Part shown: positions 7,151 through 8,525 of the stretch, in pieces | Layout of the letters: each line of letters begins with the position of its first letter | Numbering within the stretch: position 1 is the stretch's first letter | Assembly: GCA_964438715.1 (NCBI GenBank) | Contig: CAYTLQ010000340.1 | Coordinates: 1-8,525 of the forward strand | DNA from: CAYTLQ01 sp964438715 | GTDB lineage: Bacteria > Bacteroidota > Ignavibacteria > Ignavibacteriales > Ignavibacteriaceae | Direction of reading: 5' to 3' | Length of the DNA stretch: 8,525 nucleotides | Made by a program: the position numbers and the translations under genes | Notes under the pieces: model-generated | The model's database searches: none | What the model was told of the DNA's origin: nothing | The model's input: the letters and a program-made list of their open reading frames with translations, nothing else

Positions 7151-7552
7151 AAATTCCGAATTTTTTACTCAAATATAACCACTACAGCCATAAAAGTAAT
7201 TAAGAGAGAAATTCTATATGCAGGGCACGAAATTCCAGGCAGTCAGATTATCATTCGATCGGGAATACACCCATAACACGAAAAATAACAGTGGAGAGAT
7301 AACGCACAAAAACAGTCAGAAAAATTAACCGAATAACTCTAAGGGTAACTATACCGTGAGAAAGCGATGATAATGAAAGAATTGAAAAATGAGAATATCA
7401 ACAACGAGAACTTGAATACTATTTGTTAAACTTAAGAAAACAATAAACCGTTGGATTAGGGGAGATAAAATATGATTATAAATAACACTGCCTATAATTA
7501 CTACACTCCCCGCAATAAAAGGCGGATATGTTGATTGGCTGGTTAGGGGCGT
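7151..7552. other. About 400 bases without a convincing gene
   Basis: The stretch separates two minus-strand genes. The left end should hold the promoter of the nucleosidase gene. The longest plus-strand frame I checked is 36 codons (7218-7328; low-complexity, basic). Two 20-codon frames follow: one from about 7368, and one at 7472-7534 preceded by a good GGGGAG ribosome-like site (MIINNTAYNYYTPRNKRRIC). I see no RNA gene or terminator. The GGGGAG at 7459-7464 and the CTCCCC at 7505-7510 are complementary but far apart. Confidence 0.5.
7170..7177 (-). promoter_or_regulatory. Possible -7 promoter element of the AMP nucleosidase gene
   Basis: Read on the minus strand this is TATATTTG, which matches the Bacteroidota -7 consensus TAnnTTTG. 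It lies about 20 bases before the ATG, giving a short leader. No convincing TTG-type -33 element lies at the right spacing, and such matches are common by chance in AT-rich DNA. Confidence 0.25.
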
Positions 7553-8344
7553 TTATGTACTTATTTTTTCAAAGTGTTTTTCAATGCAATTAATAAAACG
7601 GGATGTACTTTTCAGATATTTCCTTCCAAATTTATCTACTGAAATCGTATGTGTCGTTAGTATTAACCTTCTCTTTGCTCGGGATAGTGCAACATATAAG
7701 GTCCGTGCATCTTCTGCATATTCCTCCCGAGTTTTTGAAGCCCATGATGGATATACACCTTCAACGCACTCAGGCACAATAACATTTTCAAATTCTAATC
7801 CTTTAGCTTTGTGAACTGTAGAAATAATTATTTTTTCATCACCTAAAATCAAATCGGATTCTTTATACAGCTTATAATCGCGCATGTGTTTTTTCAATAA
7901 ATCGATAAATATTTGATTACCGCATGTTATCTCCATATGTCGAAGTAACTTTGATAAGTGATATTCATCCTCATGATTAAATGAATAATGTAATTTTTGC
8001 GTTACATATTCCAGAAAATCTCTAATAACTGATGTGAAATTTGTCATTGTATAAAATTCATTTTTCCATTTACTCCAGATAGGATGAAAATTTTTCTCAA
8101 ATACCCGAAGAACCTTATCGTTCTCTTTTGTAAACTCTTTTTGCTGTATAATTATTTTCCCGGCTTCGTTAGCTAAATGATTTGTAAGGTGAGCTGTAGC
8201 AAGAACATCATCTAAAGCATTATGAGAATTAACCCCGGGTAAGTTGAAATGAGAAATTAAATATGCCAGTTTATAGGAGTTTAACTTTGGATATATTTTT
8301 CGGGAAATTTCCAGAGTGGGAGTATATTCAATCTTAGTTGAAAT
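7553..8344 (-). pseudogene. 3' remnant of a DnaQ-type exonuclease / UvrD-family helicase fusion gene
   Basis: The frame ending at TAA 7553-7555 is open for 263 codons back to a TAA at 8345-8347. The first ATG is only at 8047, and the codons upstream of it are clearly part of the protein. Remnant residues 8-52 match the end of a DEDD 3'-5' exonuclease: TPTLEISRKIYPKLNSYKL, then HNALDDVLATAHL, the Exo III motif with its metal-binding Asp. Residues 174-191 (STVHKAKGLEFENVIVPE) are UvrD-type motif V, and 211-227 (EDARTLYVALSRAKRRL) motif VI with its arginine finger. Walker A and B, the other helicase motifs and the exonuclease Exo I motif are all missing. The intact protein would be a DNA repair or processing helicase-nuclease. 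The break coincides with the start of an insertion-sequence-like segment. A 164-residue fragment from ATG 8047 could still be made but could not act as a motor. Confidence 0.8.
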
Positions 8345-8353
8345 TTAATAGAA

Positions 8354-8414
8354 AAAGGCCCCGAAATGATTAATTTTATAATTATAAACAAAAACAAATC
8401 AAAAAGGAGCCTTT
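8354..8414 (+). repeat. Short inverted repeat flanking the leader of the probable transposase
   Basis: AAAGGC at 8354-8359 is complementary to GCCTTT at 8409-8414, with 49 bases between. The right arm overlaps the last base of the AAGGAG ribosome site. AAAAAGG also occurs as a direct repeat at 8352-8358 and 8401-8407. With only six pairs, this may be chance or an internal element that limits transposase translation from outside transcripts. Confidence 0.3.
8404..8409 (+). promoter_or_regulatory. Ribosome binding site of the probable transposase
   Basis: AAGGAG lies nine bases before ATG 8419. It is the clearest such site on the right half of the window and supports the start of the partial gene. 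Confidence 0.65.
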
Positions 8415-8418
8415 ATAA

Positions 8419-8525
8419 ATGCAAGATAACAAGAAACCATCAGAATTCACTGTAGAAGAATTAGCACAACTACAGAAGACAAATCCCGATTTCTTTTTAG
8501 GAGAAGTCCTGGCAGAAACATTACG
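8419..8525 (+). CDS. N-terminal fragment of a probable transposase
   Basis: The frame opens at ATG 8419 and is still open at the window end, 35 complete codons later, with a partial CG that must encode Arg. It reads MQDNKKPSEFTVEELAQLQK, then TNPDFFLGEVLAETLR. A polar start followed by a helix-rich segment of this kind resembles the beginning of transposases of the IS256 (mutator) type, where a similar helix precedes the zinc-binding and DDE regions. This is only a resemblance over 36 residues. Support comes mainly from context: an abrupt junction in another gene and an insertion-sequence-like leader. It could instead be an unrelated small gene. Confidence 0.45.
   Translation, partial: MQDNKKPSEFTVEELAQLQKTNPDFFLGEVLAETL

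Larger units (their letters stand above)
8351..8525 (+). mobile_element. Left end of a probable insertion sequence, continuing past the right edge
   Basis: Homology to the exonuclease-helicase stops at about 8342-8347. It is replaced by a segment starting near GAAAAAGGCCCCGAAATG (8351-8368), an AT-rich leader, and then a new gene on the opposite strand with a strong ribosome site. This arrangement, a short non-coding end of about 70 bases and then one gene, is typical of an insertion sequence. The exact terminus and inverted repeat cannot be fixed because the other end is outside the window. Confidence 0.5.

Noticed and set aside
7218..7328. Plus-strand frame of 36 codons with a GAGAG stretch upstream
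   Set aside because: The product is short, polar and low in complexity, with poor ribosome-site spacing and no partner gene.
7584..7814. Plus-strand open frame of 76 codons opposite the helicase remnant
   Set aside because: The minus strand carries helicase motifs V and VI in this interval, so the plus frame is incidental.
7553..8047. Reading the helicase fragment as a complete 164-residue gene from ATG 8047
   Set aside because: The frame continues upstream with recognisable exonuclease sequence, and the fragment lacks all ATP-binding motifs, so ATG 8047 is an internal Met.

Overview
The window looks like chromosomal DNA from the Bacteroidota/Chlorobi side of the tree, most probably an Ignavibacteria-type organism. 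The strongest pointer is the pair of large secreted proteins ending in a type IX secretion (T9SS) C-terminal domain with the signature YNLSQNYPNPFNPST, preceded by an LPVELxxF module. A short-form AMP nucleosidase and moderate-to-low GC also fit. This placement is an inference from protein style, not from a marker gene.

Layout. (1) Positions 1-114 are T-rich. The plus strand encodes a signal-peptide-like segment from GTG 22, in frame with the first big gene but cut off from it by TAA at 109-111. The minus strand could hold the start of a divergent gene. (2) Positions 115-6162 form an apparent three-gene plus-strand operon. It has a 1384-residue multidomain T9SS cargo protein (sialidase-associated N-terminal domain, parallel beta-helix, two tandem modules, jelly-roll, CTD). 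Next is an uncatalogued 59-residue membrane-anchored small protein (4287-4466). Last is a 557-residue GLUG-repeat T9SS protein with a clear GTG start, ribosome site and signal peptide. The intergenic gaps are 17 and 22 bases. A hairpin followed by a T-run at 6188-6252 probably ends the operon. The two cargo genes share an ungapped 492-base 3' segment containing identical runs of 73 and 68 bases. (3) Positions 6377-7150, minus strand, carry an AMP nucleosidase convergent with the operon. (4) Positions 7151-7552 hold no convincing gene. (5) Positions 7553-8344, minus strand, are the 3' remnant of a larger gene that joins the end of a DnaQ-type 3'-5' exonuclease to the C-terminal motor motifs of a UvrD-family helicase. 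The frame stays open well upstream of the first ATG and ends abruptly at about 8345. (6) From about 8350 to the right edge lies what looks like the left end of an insertion sequence, with the start of a probable transposase (ATG 8419). It probably interrupted the helicase gene.

How the parts relate. The operon products would be exported through Sec and then T9SS, to be attached to or released from the cell surface. The small membrane protein is a possible accessory. AMP nucleosidase is housekeeping purine metabolism and looks unrelated. The right end is a DNA-repair or defence-type gene apparently broken by a mobile element. I did not find a complete new system. The points most worth checking are the stop codon between leader and mature protein, the 59-residue protein, the cargo CTD homogenisation, and the broken exonuclease-helicase fusion.
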